NCBI RefSeq assembly: GCF_943193175.1
Contig: NZ_CALPDF010000002.1
Coordinates: 1-64,000, forward strand
Source of the DNA: Neobacillus muris
GTDB lineage: Bacteria > Bacillota > Bacilli > Bacillales > Cytobacillaceae
Direction of reading: 5' to 3'
DNA length: 64,000 bases
The notes under the pieces were generated by a model that saw nothing but the letters and a program-made list of their open reading frames with translations, was not told where the DNA came from and did not search any database. Position 1 is the first letter of the stretch; each line of letters starts with the position of its first letter. Positions 55,921 to 64,000 of this stretch are shown here, piece by piece. A program made the translations under genes and the position numbers.

Positions 55921-56979
55921 ATGAAAAGGCTTGCAAAATGGCGTTTGATCTCAATTTTTGCGATATTGACGCTAATACTCTCCGGATGTGGCGAACCGTT
56001 CCTTTCCGCGCTGAAGCCTGCCGGTGAAGTTGCAGACATGCAATACGATTTAATGAAGTTAAGTACCTTCATTATGGTTGGAGTAATCCTTGTGGTTGTC
56101 ATTATTTTCGTGACTGTTTTTATCCGTTTCAGAAGAAAAGATGATACGATTCCAAAACAGGTAGAAGGCAGCCATAAACTGGAAATCATTTGGACGGTTA
56201 TTCCAATCCTATTACTGTTAATTCTTGCTGTACCAACTGTTGCAGCGACGTTTAAGCTTGCTGATGTCGACCAAATGGACAAGAAAAATACCAAAGCTTT
56301 GGTCATTAATGTCCGCTCCCATTTATATTGGTGGGATTTTGAATATCCAAATCAAAAAATTGTCACCAGCCAAGAATTGGTGGTTCCAACTGACGAGAAG
56401 GTTTATTTCAATTTGAAATCATTGGATGTAAAGCATTCGTTCTGGATCCCGGCTGTTGGCGGAAAAATGGACACAAATACTGATAATGAAAACAAATTCT
56501 GGCTGGAGTTTGATGCCAAAAGAGCGAACGAAGCTGGTAATCTTTTTTATGGAAAATGTGCAGAACTCTGCGGCCCATCTCACGCACTAATGGACTTTAA
56601 AGTAAAGGCAATGAGCCGTGATGATTTTGATACCTGGGTTAAATCTATGCAGAACGTAAAAGAAGCACAAAAGGCAAATACAGATTTAGCTGCAGAAGGC
56701 CAAGAAATTTTTAATAACAGCTGTATTGGCTGTCACGCTGTTACACCTTCAAATCAAATGCCTGATACAGCACGGCAGGCTCCTAATTTAACAAACTTTG
56801 GAGATCGTTCTCGTGTTGCCGGCATTTTGGATCATAATAAAGAAGAATTAAAAAATTGGATTCGTGATCCAGAAAAATATAAGCCGGGTAATATGATGAC
56901 GAACAAATATCCAGAAATGTCAGAAGATCAGCTTGATGCCTTGGCAGAATATTTGATGGGGTTAAAGGTTCAGCAATAA
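55921..56979 (+). CDS. ctaC: Cytochrome caa3 oxidase subunit II with cytochrome c domain
   Basis: A 352-residue lipoprotein-type subunit: signal peptide with lipobox ILSGC (Cys23), two membrane helices (about 40-65 and 82-105), the CuA cupredoxin domain with CAELCGPSHALM near residue 215, and a fused C-terminal c-type heme domain with CIGCH near 264. This fusion defines the caa3 type. It accepts electrons and passes them to subunit I. It is followed by ctaD after 29 bases. Confidence 0.96.
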   Translation: MKRLAKWRLISIFAILTLILSGCGEPFLSALKPAGEVADMQYDLMKLSTFIMVGVILVVVIIFVTVFIRFRRKDDTIPKQVEGSHKLEIIWTVIPILLLLILAVPTVAATFKLADVDQMDKKNTKALVINVRSHLYWWDFEYPNQKIVTSQELVVPTDEKVYFNLKSLDVKHSFWIPAVGGKMDTNTDNENKFWLEFDAKRANEAGNLFYGKCAELCGPSHALMDFKVKAMSRDDFDTWVKSMQNVKEAQKANTDLAAEGQEIFNNSCIGCHAVTPSNQMPDTARQAPNLTNFGDRSRVAGILDHNKEELKNWIRDPEKYKPGNMMTNKYPEMSEDQLDALAEYLMGLKVQQ

Positions 56980-57008
56980 AGGGAAATGGTTAAAAGGGAG
57001 GTAAAATT

Positions 57009-58877
57009 GTGAGTACCTATGCTCAAAAAAAGGGGTTTGGTGCAACTGTATGGGACTTTTTAACAACTGTTGACCATAAAAAAATCGCCATCCTCTATCT
57101 TCTAGCAGGCGGAATATTCTTCGTAGTCGGAGGACTAGAAGCAGTATTTATCCGTATTCAGCTTGCGGTGCCGAATAATGACTTTGTCAGTGCCGGAGCT
57201 TTTAATGAAATCATCACAATGCATGGAACAACAATGATTTTCTTGGCAGCCATGCCAATCCTGTTTGGCTTTATGAATGCAGTCATGCCGTTACAAATTG
57301 GCGCTCGTGACGTGGCTTTTCCGTTTTTGAATGCATTAGGATTTTGGCTGTTCTTCTTTGGGGGTGTGTTCCTTAACCTTTCATGGTTTCTGGGGGGAGC
57401 ACCTGACGCAGGGTGGACTTCTTATGCATCATTAGCCATCCATTCAAAAGGACATGGAATTGACTTTTACGTATTAGGACTGCAGATTTCCGGTCTAGGA
57501 ACATTGATTGGTGGCATTAACTTCTTGGCAACCATCATCAATATGCGTGCACCTGGTATGACCTACATGAGGATGCCGTTATTTACATGGACTACTTTCG
57601 TAGCTTCTGCGTTAATTTTATTTGCCTTCCCGCCATTAACGGTCGGTTTGGTTTTAATGATGTTTGACCGCATGTTTGGCTCTAATTTCTTTGTTGTAGC
57701 TAACGGAGGGAATACCGTAATTTGGGAACATTTATTCTGGATATTCGGTCACCCAGAAGTATATATCTTAGTTCTTCCCGCTTTTGGTATTTTCTCGGAA
57801 ATATTCTCAACTTTCTCGAGAAAACGTTTGTTTGGCTATTCATCCATGGTTTTCGCAACCGTACTAATTGGATTCCTAGGATTCATGGTATGGGCCCACC
57901 ACATGTTTACAACTGGATTAGGTCCTGTAGCTAATGCAATCTTTGCTGTTGCTACAATGGCAATCGGAGTTCCGACTGGTATTAAAATCTTTAACTGGCT
58001 GTTTACCATGTGGGGAGGAAGTGTTAAATTCACAGCTCCCATGCACTGGGCATTTGCCTTTATTCCATCCTTCATCATGGGCGGGGTTACAGGGGTTATG
58101 CTGGCAGCAGCTGCAGCGGACTATCAGTACCATGATACGTACTTTGTAGTTGCGCACTTCCACTATGTTATTGTCGGTGGTGTGGTATTTTCGATTTTTG
58201 CCGGTACGACATATTGGTGGCCAAAAATATTTGGCACAATGTTAAACGAAACACTTGGGAAAATCACTTTCTGGCTTTTCTTTATTGGTTTCCACATGAC
58301 ATTCTTTATTCAGCACTTCCTTGGCCTATGGGGCATGCCGCGCCGGGTATTTACCTATCTTCCTGGTCAAGGCTTTGATACTGCCAATATGATAAGCTCT
58401 ATTGGAGCCCTATTTATGTCACTGGGTGTGATTGCACTGCTTATTAACGTGGTAGTGACTTCTGTTAAAAATGTTAAAGTGGGCGATGACCCATGGGGTG
58501 ACGGAAGGACGCTTGAATGGTCCATTTCTTCACCGCCGCCGTTCTATAACTTTAAACAGCTTCCGCTTGTACGTGGATTAGATGCTTTTTGGATTGAAAA
58601 AATGGAAGGCAAGAAAGGTATGATACCGGCTGAGCCGCTTGGTGATATTCATATGCCTAATGCTTCCTTCTTACCTTTCATCATGGCTATGGGACTTTTC
58701 ATAGCAGCTTTCGGAGCTTTATATCATGGTGAACATTCTTGGTCAATCCTAGTTATCATCATTGGATTATTAGTTACATTCGGGGCAATGTTTGTACGTT
58801 CGGTTAAAGATGATCATGGATTCCATATCCATAAAGAAGAATTAATGGATGATAATGATAAGGGGGTTAAGGCATAA
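57009..58877 (+). CDS. ctaD: Cytochrome caa3 oxidase subunit I
   Basis: A 622-residue heme-copper oxidase core subunit. Key regions are the heme a ligand in NEIITMHGTTMIF, the CuB/cross-linked Tyr region FGHPEVYILVLPAFG, the histidine pair in WAHHMFTTG, and HDTYFVVAHFHYV for heme a and a3 histidines. It has the long C-terminal extension of the Bacillus caa3 enzymes. The start is GTG 57009, seven bases after GGGAGG. It overlaps ctaE by one base (TAATG). Confidence 0.97.
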   Translation: MSTYAQKKGFGATVWDFLTTVDHKKIAILYLLAGGIFFVVGGLEAVFIRIQLAVPNNDFVSAGAFNEIITMHGTTMIFLAAMPILFGFMNAVMPLQIGARDVAFPFLNALGFWLFFFGGVFLNLSWFLGGAPDAGWTSYASLAIHSKGHGIDFYVLGLQISGLGTLIGGINFLATIINMRAPGMTYMRMPLFTWTTFVASALILFAFPPLTVGLVLMMFDRMFGSNFFVVANGGNTVIWEHLFWIFGHPEVYILVLPAFGIFSEIFSTFSRKRLFGYSSMVFATVLIGFLGFMVWAHHMFTTGLGPVANAIFAVATMAIGVPTGIKIFNWLFTMWGGSVKFTAPMHWAFAFIPSFIMGGVTGVMLAAAAADYQYHDTYFVVAHFHYVIVGGVVFSIFAGTTYWWPKIFGTMLNETLGKITFWLFFIGFHMTFFIQHFLGLWGMPRRVFTYLPGQGFDTANMISSIGALFMSLGVIALLINVVVTSVKNVKVGDDPWGDGRTLEWSISSPPPFYNFKQLPLVRGLDAFWIEKMEGKKGMIPAEPLGDIHMPNASFLPFIMAMGLFIAAFGALYHGEHSWSILVIIIGLLVTFGAMFVRSVKDDHGFHIHKEELMDDNDKGVKA

Positions 58878-59509
58878 TGCACGCTGAAGAAAAATTAACT
58901 TATGAAACATGGCCTGCAGAGCCGGAAAAATCAACCCTTGAAGCGAAAAATAAATTTTTGGGCTTTTGGCTATTCCTCGGGGGAGAGACAGTTTTGTTTG
59001 CCTCTCTCTTTGCAACCTATCTTGCCTTAAAAGACAAGGTGCCTAACCCTGGTGAGGCAGCTTTGGCAAAGGATTTGTTTGAGCTTCCGCTTACATTTGT
59101 AGCCACTATGCTGTTATTGACTAGTTCCTTGACAAGCGTTTACGCAATGTATCAAATGAAGAATTTTCAATTTAAAAAAATGATGCTTTGGCTGGGGATT
59201 ACTGTTTTATTAGGTCTAGGATTCTTAGGCCTTGAGGTATATGAATTTAACCATTATGTACATGAATACCATCATACCTTTACAAGCAGTGCGTTCGGTT
59301 CTGCGTTTTATACATTGGTTGGTTTCCACGGCGGTCACGTTACATTTGGTCTAGCTTGGATTTTAACGCTCATGATTCGGAATGCAAAACGCGGGTTAAA
59401 CCTATACAATGCACCAAAGTTTTATGTAGCGAGTCTTTATTGGCACTTTATTGACGTTGTTTGGGTATTCATCTTTACAGTTGTATATCTAATGGGAATG
59501 GTGGGATGA
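58877..59509 (+). CDS. ctaE: Cytochrome caa3 oxidase subunit III
   Basis: A 210-residue subunit with five membrane helices. The conserved segment is VGFHGGHVTFGLAWI and ASLYWHFIDVVWVFIF near the C-terminus. The ATG overlaps the stop codon of ctaD, so translation is coupled. Stabilises subunit I and the proton uptake path. Confidence 0.95.
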   Translation: MHAEEKLTYETWPAEPEKSTLEAKNKFLGFWLFLGGETVLFASLFATYLALKDKVPNPGEAALAKDLFELPLTFVATMLLLTSSLTSVYAMYQMKNFQFKKMMLWLGITVLLGLGFLGLEVYEFNHYVHEYHHTFTSSAFGSAFYTLVGFHGGHVTFGLAWILTLMIRNAKRGLNLYNAPKFYVASLYWHFIDVVWVFIFTVVYLMGMVG

Positions 59510-59513
59510 TCTG

Positions 59514-59846
59514 ATGGCAAATCAACAAACAAATTCAGGGAATCCAAGAGTTGATCTGGAATATCGCCGCCGGAAAAGTGCTGAAGAAATGAGGTATCAG
59601 GTTGTATCGTTCTCATTGATGATCTTCCTGACATTGGTGGCATTTGCGGCTGTTGCTATGAAAGGTTCTGCTTGGTTTACAGTCCCTTTTATTATTCTTT
59701 TGGCGTTCGTCCAAGTAGTTTTTCAGCTTTATTACTTTATGCATATGAGCCATAAGGGCCATGAAGCACCTTCGTTATTCTTATATTCAGGTTTATTTGT
59801 AGGATTAATAACCGTGCTGACATTTATGACAATCGTATGGTGGTAG
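59514..59846 (+). CDS. ctaF: Cytochrome caa3 oxidase subunit IV
   Basis: A 110-residue subunit with three predicted helices (about 31-50, 55-75 and 85-108) and the motif LYYFMHMSHKGHE of the bacterial subunit IV family. Four bases after ctaE. A strong terminator follows, so the structural operon ends here and ctaG is separately transcribed. Confidence 0.93.
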   Translation: MANQQTNSGNPRVDLEYRRRKSAEEMRYQVVSFSLMIFLTLVAFAAVAMKGSAWFTVPFIILLAFVQVVFQLYYFMHMSHKGHEAPSLFLYSGLFVGLITVLTFMTIVWW

Positions 59847-59850
59847 ATAC

Positions 59851-59899
59851 AAAGGCTGTCTGAAAAGGGGTTCTACTCTTTTAGACAGCCTTTATTTTA
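59851..59899 (+). terminator. Terminator of the cta structural operon
   Basis: AAAGGCTGTCT (59851-59861) and AGACAGCCTTT (59883-59893) form an 11-bp stem, extended by inner pairing, with an ATTTTAA tail. Confidence 0.85.
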
Positions 59900-59919
59900 A
59901 CTTTGGAAAGGTTCATTCT

Positions 59920-59948
59920 TTGATTATCGATATTGCCGGGGGTATAAT
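59920..59948 (+). promoter_or_regulatory. SigA promoter of ctaG
   Basis: TTGATT (59920-59925) and TATAAT (59943-59948) with a 17-base spacer, 41 bases before the ctaG start. Confidence 0.75.
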
Positions 59949-59989
59949 AAAAATAATGGATTCTTTCTAAGAGATTGAGGTGAAATGCG

Positions 59990-60895
59990 GTGCTTATATT
60001 TGATATTTTTAGTTTTCAAGCACTTTGGAGCCCATACTTTTTACTAATACTCATAGCCCTAACCATTGGCTATTTTCTACTGACAGTCAAATACAGGACT
60101 AGGTTCCAAGATAGTGAGCCTTTAACAAAACAACAGGCAGGTTTGTTTTTGACAGCGATGTTTTTTTTATATGCCATTAAAGGTTCACCTCTTGATTTAA
60201 TGGGGCATTTAATGTTTTATGTCCATGCCATTACGATGGTTTTATTAGTATTTTTAGTTCCGCCGATATTCATTTTATCAATTCCTCCTTGGCTTTGGCG
60301 GAATTTCTTGAATATAAAGCCAGTTCATTCGGTTTTTAACCTTTTTACAAAACCGGTTGTTGCTGTCATGGCGTTTAATGGACTTTTCTCTTTTTACCAC
60401 ATTCCGATAATTTTTGATAATGTCATGCAAAATCGGTTTTATCATGGAGGATACCAGATATTGCTATTTATCACTGCCGTATTTTTATGGTGGGCATTAG
60501 TTCCGCCTCTGCCTAAGGAACAAAACCTTAGCGGGATAAAAAAAGTGGCTTATATCTTTATTAATGGCATATTGATTACACCTTCATGTGCATTAATTAT
60601 TTTTGCGGATAATCCACTATATGCAACCTATTATGACCCCCATGTTTGGGGCAAAGTCATGAGTTTGTGTGTGGGGACTGCAGCCTTTTCTAATTTAAAT
60701 TTAAGCGGGCCTGAAATGTTTAGCTCAATGCCGCTCATTTATGATCAGCGTCTTGGCGGGACAGTTATGAAAATCATTCAAGAAATTATTTATTCCGTTA
60801 TTTTAGCAAAGGTATTTTTTGAATGGTACCGCAAAGACCAGGAGGAGTCTGAATTAAGCTTAAAACAGCCGATAAATCCTAGACCTGTTGAATAG
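59990..60895 (+). CDS. ctaG: Cytochrome c oxidase assembly factor CtaG
   Basis: A 301-residue membrane protein of the CtaG/caa3_CtaG family with about seven helices; MGHLMFYVHAITMVLLVFLVPP, SFYHIPIIFD and MPLIYDQRLGG are family regions. It is needed for active caa3 oxidase in B. subtilis, probably through copper delivery, and is unrelated to Cox11-type CtaG. The start is GTG 59990 after TGAGGTGA. It has its own promoter and terminator. Confidence 0.92.
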   Translation: MLIFDIFSFQALWSPYFLLILIALTIGYFLLTVKYRTRFQDSEPLTKQQAGLFLTAMFFLYAIKGSPLDLMGHLMFYVHAITMVLLVFLVPPIFILSIPPWLWRNFLNIKPVHSVFNLFTKPVVAVMAFNGLFSFYHIPIIFDNVMQNRFYHGGYQILLFITAVFLWWALVPPLPKEQNLSGIKKVAYIFINGILITPSCALIIFADNPLYATYYDPHVWGKVMSLCVGTAAFSNLNLSGPEMFSSMPLIYDQRLGGTVMKIIQEIIYSVILAKVFFEWYRKDQEESELSLKQPINPRPVE

Positions 60896-60926
60896 ACTCC
60901 TTTTTCATTGTGGGAGTCTTTTTTTT
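60894..60926 (+). terminator. Terminator of ctaG
   Basis: AGACTCC (60894-60900) pairs with GGGAGTCT (60912-60919), then a long T run. Confidence 0.85.
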
Positions 60927-61052
60927 GAATCTGGTTTCGCTCTGTTCCTCTTCTTTTATGATAATCTTCCCTTTTCGAAACAGCTCTTAATTGAAAAACT
61001 GTGAAAACTACATTAAAATTATTTTAGAATATATGTAAAGAGAGGAAATGTG

Positions 61053-61517
61053 ATGGATTCCATACCAGTTTTACCAACGATTAGTACCACTTTTATTGTT
61101 TTAAGTGCGATTACAGTAGCGATTGGCTGGGGGCAAATTAAGCAAAGAAAAAGAGAAGCACATAAAAAAACAATGGTCTTAGCCGCTGTATTTGCGTTAA
61201 TCTTTTTTATCATTTATGCATCTAGAACGATTTTTATCGGCAATACGTCGTTTGGCGGACCAGATACGGTTAAAATATACTACACGATATTTCTAATTTT
61301 TCATATCACGTTAGCAACGGTGGGAGCAGTGTTGGGGATAATGTCACTATACTCTGGATATAAGAATAACTTTTCATTCCATCGCCGGCTTGGACCTATT
61401 ACAAGTTTCGTATGGTTCTTTACGGCGATTACGGGCGTTGCCGTCTATTTATTATTGTATATCTTTTATCATGGGGGAGAAACAACGTCCCTTATTAAAG
61501 CAATTTTGGGATTTTAA
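61053..61517 (+). CDS. ctaM: DUF420 oxidase-maturation protein (CtaM/YozB-like)
   Basis: A 154-residue membrane protein with four helices and the DUF420 features AHKKTMVLAAVFALIF and HITLATVGAVLG. In S. aureus the DUF420 protein CtaM is required for a functional QoxABCD oxidase; B. subtilis has the relative YozB. ATG 61053 is six bases after AGAGAGGAA. Placement right after ctaG fits a role in oxidase maturation. In B. subtilis the gene is elsewhere, so the grouping here is informative. Confidence 0.8.
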   Translation: MDSIPVLPTISTTFIVLSAITVAIGWGQIKQRKREAHKKTMVLAAVFALIFFIIYASRTIFIGNTSFGGPDTVKIYYTIFLIFHITLATVGAVLGIMSLYSGYKNNFSFHRRLGPITSFVWFFTAITGVAVYLLLYIFYHGGETTSLIKAILGF

Positions 61518-61550
61518 TGAGATCAGCTTAATCGTTTTTCCGGTACAAAA

Positions 61551-61578
61551 AGACGCATGAAAAAAGTTCATGCGTCTT
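61551..61578. terminator. Terminator between ctaM and the YugN-like gene
   Basis: AGACGCATGA (61551-61560) pairs with TCATGCGTCT (61568-61577). The T run is on the minus strand, so it serves mainly the YugN-like gene. Confidence 0.75.
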
Positions 61579-61583
61579 ATCCA

Positions 61584-61943
61584 TTATACAGCTAGCTGAC
61601 TTAGGTCATTTTTTACGTCTTCAATAATTTTTTTACATTGGCTGACAAGTGAATTAGGGAAGTTTTCTCCTTCACCATACTCCACACCATGCGGGTAATA
61701 ATGTTTTCCTAATAGCGGTGTCATTAATTGAATCGTTGCTTTGAAGGTATCTACATCTCCTTCAACTGCATATCCTTGAATGCGCAGGTAAAAAACCCCT
61801 TCTCTTAATTCAAACTTACGATCATATGTAACGCGTTCATAATCCCACTGACCTGCACGAACTAAACCATGATTGTCCATTATATCATCCAATCGGTTAA
61901 GGTCGATTTTTAGGTTTTCAATTCCAGTGTTTTCGAATTTCAT
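61584..61943 (-). CDS. YugN-like family protein
   Basis: A 119-residue soluble protein of the YugN-like family, with AGQWDYERVTYDRKFE and LLGKHYYPHGVEYGEGE. I take the ATG at 61943 because AGGAGGG lies before it; a longer frame to 61970 overlaps that site. In B. subtilis YugN is encoded near the glucose-6-phosphate isomerase gene, not here. No biochemical role is known. Confidence 0.78.
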   Translation of the reverse strand: MKFENTGIENLKIDLNRLDDIMDNHGLVRAGQWDYERVTYDRKFELREGVFYLRIQGYAVEGDVDTFKATIQLMTPLLGKHYYPHGVEYGEGENFPNSLVSQCKKIIEDVKNDLSQLAV

Positions 61944-62204
61944 TATAATTTCCCTCCTAAAACAAGCCATACCCCTGTGTTTTAATTAGTTTAACAGTAT
62001 GTTCTGATTCATTTTAATAATAGATGAAAATGAATCAACTTGCAATGAGGATACCCCGAATAAATCACAGTTGTTAATTATTTTCAGAAAAGAGGCAATA
62101 GCAATAAGAATGGCGGTTTGAAATACTATTGCGAAAGCAGGATATTTTGAATCAGTTTCCTTTAGTACATTTATCTTAATCGTTATTACTTATTGGGTTT
62201 TAAA

Positions 62205-62213
62205 TGATATAAT
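62205..62213 (+). promoter_or_regulatory. Extended -10 promoter of ylbC
   Basis: TGATATAAT is an extended -10 element; a second TATAAT is at 62229-62234, very close to the ATG at 62241. Confidence 0.45.
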
Positions 62214-62240
62214 TATTCTAATATGTAATATAATGATAGT

Positions 62241-63341
62241 ATGAGAAATAGAAAGGGTGGCAGGTCTCTGAAAGCATTATTTAGAATATTGATACTTGCA
62301 GCTGTTATTTTATCGATCTGGTTTTACACAGGCATCATGGACAATGATCAGGATAAGGTACTTATAAAAGAAGACCATCTTGAAGAAATGGATCAATCAA
62401 CACTTAATCATCCTGAAAATAATTCTTCTGGCAAGCCTGCTTCCGAACGCCCTGAACAAGGATTGTCTTTATTAATTGGAAAAGATTTATCAGAGGTTGA
62501 AAAAGAGTTAGGTGCCCCTCAGCGGATTGATGAGACGCTGTATGGGTATCAATGGCATATTTATAACTTAGACAATAAACGATACTTGCAAGTGGGCGTA
62601 GCTAATAATAAAGTCGTCACCGTGTATGCTGTTGGGGAAAGTTTAGATGTGGCGCCTTTTGAAATCGGACAGTCCGTGGAAGAAATTTTTAACACTCAAT
62701 ACATTGATACGAATTTAAATATAGAGTTAAATGGAAATACTTATCGATTTGAACTGAATGATACGGACCTGAATATGCGGCCTATTGTTCAATTAGGCGA
62801 CGTTTACGTGCAGCTTTACATCGATAAATTTGCAGGCAGTCTTTCAAGTGTGCGTTTTTTAGATGCTGAGACATTAATCAAGCAGCGCCCGTATGAACTT
62901 GTGTACAGTGGTGATTTAATTGAAGCCCAAGCACCGAGTGAAGAGCAGTGGAATGCCATTGAAAAAGGAGCCGAACAAGAAATTTTTGATATAACGAATG
63001 TCCTGCGCGACCGGTACAATATTAAGCCGGTTGAATGGGATGAAACCACAGCAGCGGTTGCTTATGGCCATAGTAAGGATATGGCTGAAAATAATGATTT
63101 CTCCCATACTTCCAAAAAATTTGGGAGCCTGACAGACAGGCTGAATAAGGAGAAAGTAGCCTTTCGAGCTGCTGGGGAAAATATCGCAGCTAATTATACG
63201 GATGGACCAGCCTCCATAGAAGGCTGGCTAAACAGCAAGGGCCACAGGGATACTCTGCTAAACAAGGATTATACTCACCTGGGGGTCGGAGTCTTTCAAA
63301 AATATTACACACAAAACTTTATTCAAAAAGAAGAAGAATAG
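62241..63341 (+). CDS. ylbC: CAP/SCP-domain secreted protein YlbC
   Basis: A protein of up to 366 residues with one N-terminal membrane anchor (about 12-30), an acidic linker, a CAP-associated N-terminal domain (about 75-215) and a C-terminal CAP/SCP domain (about 240-360) with the motifs AVAYGHSKDMAENNDFSH and AAGENIA. Bacillus relatives include B. subtilis YlbC and the spore proteins YkwD-type. ATG 62241 has no ribosome site; AAGGGTGG at 62253-62260 instead sits seven bases before an in-frame CTG at 62268 that would give LKALFRILIL as N-terminus. Function unknown; extracellular. Confidence 0.85.
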   Translation: MRNRKGGRSLKALFRILILAAVILSIWFYTGIMDNDQDKVLIKEDHLEEMDQSTLNHPENNSSGKPASERPEQGLSLLIGKDLSEVEKELGAPQRIDETLYGYQWHIYNLDNKRYLQVGVANNKVVTVYAVGESLDVAPFEIGQSVEEIFNTQYIDTNLNIELNGNTYRFELNDTDLNMRPIVQLGDVYVQLYIDKFAGSLSSVRFLDAETLIKQRPYELVYSGDLIEAQAPSEEQWNAIEKGAEQEIFDITNVLRDRYNIKPVEWDETTAAVAYGHSKDMAENNDFSHTSKKFGSLTDRLNKEKVAFRAAGENIAANYTDGPASIEGWLNSKGHRDTLLNKDYTHLGVGVFQKYYTQNFIQKEEE

Positions 63342-63344
63342 AGT

Positions 63345-63384
63345 GGCTGTCTCATCAGGTTTTCTAATGGGACAGCCGCTTTTT
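63345..63384 (+). terminator. Terminator of ylbC
   Basis: GGCTGTCTCAT (63345-63355) pairs with ATGGGACAGCC (63367-63377), then GCTTTTT. Confidence 0.85.
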
Positions 63385-63396
63385 CTGTATGGCATA

Positions 63397-63879
63397 TTAT
63401 TTATTTACAATAAAGAAAGTGCCTGTAGCATGGGCAATTTTTTTCCCGTCACTGCGATAGGCTTCTCCCTCAACTACTATCGTTTTCGTTCCCCTATGGA
63501 TGATTTTAGCTCGGCCATTTAGAAATTCCCCGCTGCCAGGAGCAATGTAATGAATATTGAGTTGATTGGTTACAGCACCATATCCTTCAGGAAGCTGATA
63601 ATTGGCCAACGAACCCATTACGGTATCAAGCAATGTGGCTGTAATTCCACCATGAACAATTTTCAAGTTATTGTTAAGGACTGGATTGACTGGTATGTTT
63701 ATTTCAAAACTGTCCTTATCAATGCGGCTTTCCATATGCAGGAGGTCGGCAATGTAAACATCTCTTTTTTTGCTAATTTTGTTTTGTACACCTTCGAGCA
63801 AGAATTTAATAGCCTGTAAATCGGATTCAGATCCATTTTCTAAGCATGTTTCCAGCAGTTGTCGCAATTCATCCTTCAT
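63397..63879 (-). CDS. PaaI-type hotdog-fold thioesterase
   Basis: A 160-residue protein with an N-terminal helical extension of about 55 residues and a hotdog domain carrying the PaaI-family active-site region HGGITATLLDTVMGSLAN and QLNIHYIAPGSGEFLNGRAK. It likely hydrolyses an acyl- or aryl-CoA; the substrate cannot be read from sequence. GAGG lies before the ATG at 63879. It converges on ylbC. Confidence 0.85.
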   Translation of the reverse strand: MKDELRQLLETCLENGSESDLQAIKFLLEGVQNKISKKRDVYIADLLHMESRIDKDSFEINIPVNPVLNNNLKIVHGGITATLLDTVMGSLANYQLPEGYGAVTNQLNIHYIAPGSGEFLNGRAKIIHRGTKTIVVEGEAYRSDGKKIAHATGTFFIVNK

Positions 63880-64000
63880 TCAACTAACCTCTTTCAATAT
63901 ACATTTCTAAAACACATCTTACCACTTTCATCCGTTTAATAAAATTGAATCGTTTCACACTTTTATTTTTTTTTCATATTGTAAAAATGGGATCACTATG

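Overview
The window is a stretch of low-GC Gram-positive chromosome from a Bacillaceae member. Gene content and order follow the Bacillus subtilis ykuL-ccpC-dapHL / ktrC-rnjA-rpoY / def-ykyA-pdhABCD / SR1-speA-yktABC / typA-ylaHIJKLN-ftsW / pycA-ctaABCDEFG-ylbC backbone. Purifying-looking proteins, strong AGGAGG ribosome sites and frequent TTG/GTG starts fit a Bacillus, Neobacillus or Mesobacillus-type genome; the exact genus cannot be read from the sequence alone. Several genes known from B. subtilis are absent here (ykuN-P, ykrA, ylaA-E, ylaM, ylbA/B) and a few are added. There are no rRNA or tRNA genes, CRISPR arrays, prophage genes or recognisable transposases.

Layout: 1-6.1 kb holds c-di-AMP-binding CbpB, a 14-helix MFS exporter, the citrate-responsive regulator CcpC, the acetylated-DAP lysine/peptidoglycan enzymes DapH/DapL and the K+ gating subunit KtrC. 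6.1-9.0 kb (minus strand) holds RNase J1, RNA polymerase epsilon, an unannotated-looking 23-residue cationic peptide gene and peptide deformylase. 9.1-15.1 kb holds YkyA and the pyruvate dehydrogenase operon with a long leader. 15.2-31.2 kb holds small conserved genes, the dual-function RNA SR1 with its SR1P peptide, speA, yktA/yktB/ykzI/suhB, a gene-poor 0.9 kb with repeats, then typA, yla genes and ftsW.

31.4-49.5 kb is an accessory island between ftsW and pycA for intracellular breakdown of pectic (rhamnogalacturonan-I/arabinogalactan type) oligosaccharides: GH105, GH42, L-rhamnose mutarotase, a heterodimeric ABC exporter, a YesM/YesN-like two-component system, two paralogous sugar-binding lipoproteins, two permeases, a YesL-like protein and GH51 arabinofuranosidase. 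None of the glycosidases has a signal peptide and there is no importer ATPase, so oligosaccharides are probably imported with a shared MsmX-type ATPase encoded elsewhere. Terminator placement puts the first binding protein in the transcription unit of the histidine kinase and regulator, and the second with the permeases, which suggests one senses and one transports.

49.7-64 kb holds pyruvate carboxylase, heme A/O synthases, cytochrome caa3 oxidase with its assembly factors, a DUF420 (CtaM/YozB) protein, a YugN-like protein, the CAP-domain protein YlbC and a hotdog thioesterase. The main things to look at again are the cationic peptide gene and the AAACC-N3-GGTTT dyad it shares with the rpoY-rnjA promoter, the kinase-regulator-binding protein module, the pdhA leader, and the GC-rich dyad inside the ylaN promoter spacer.
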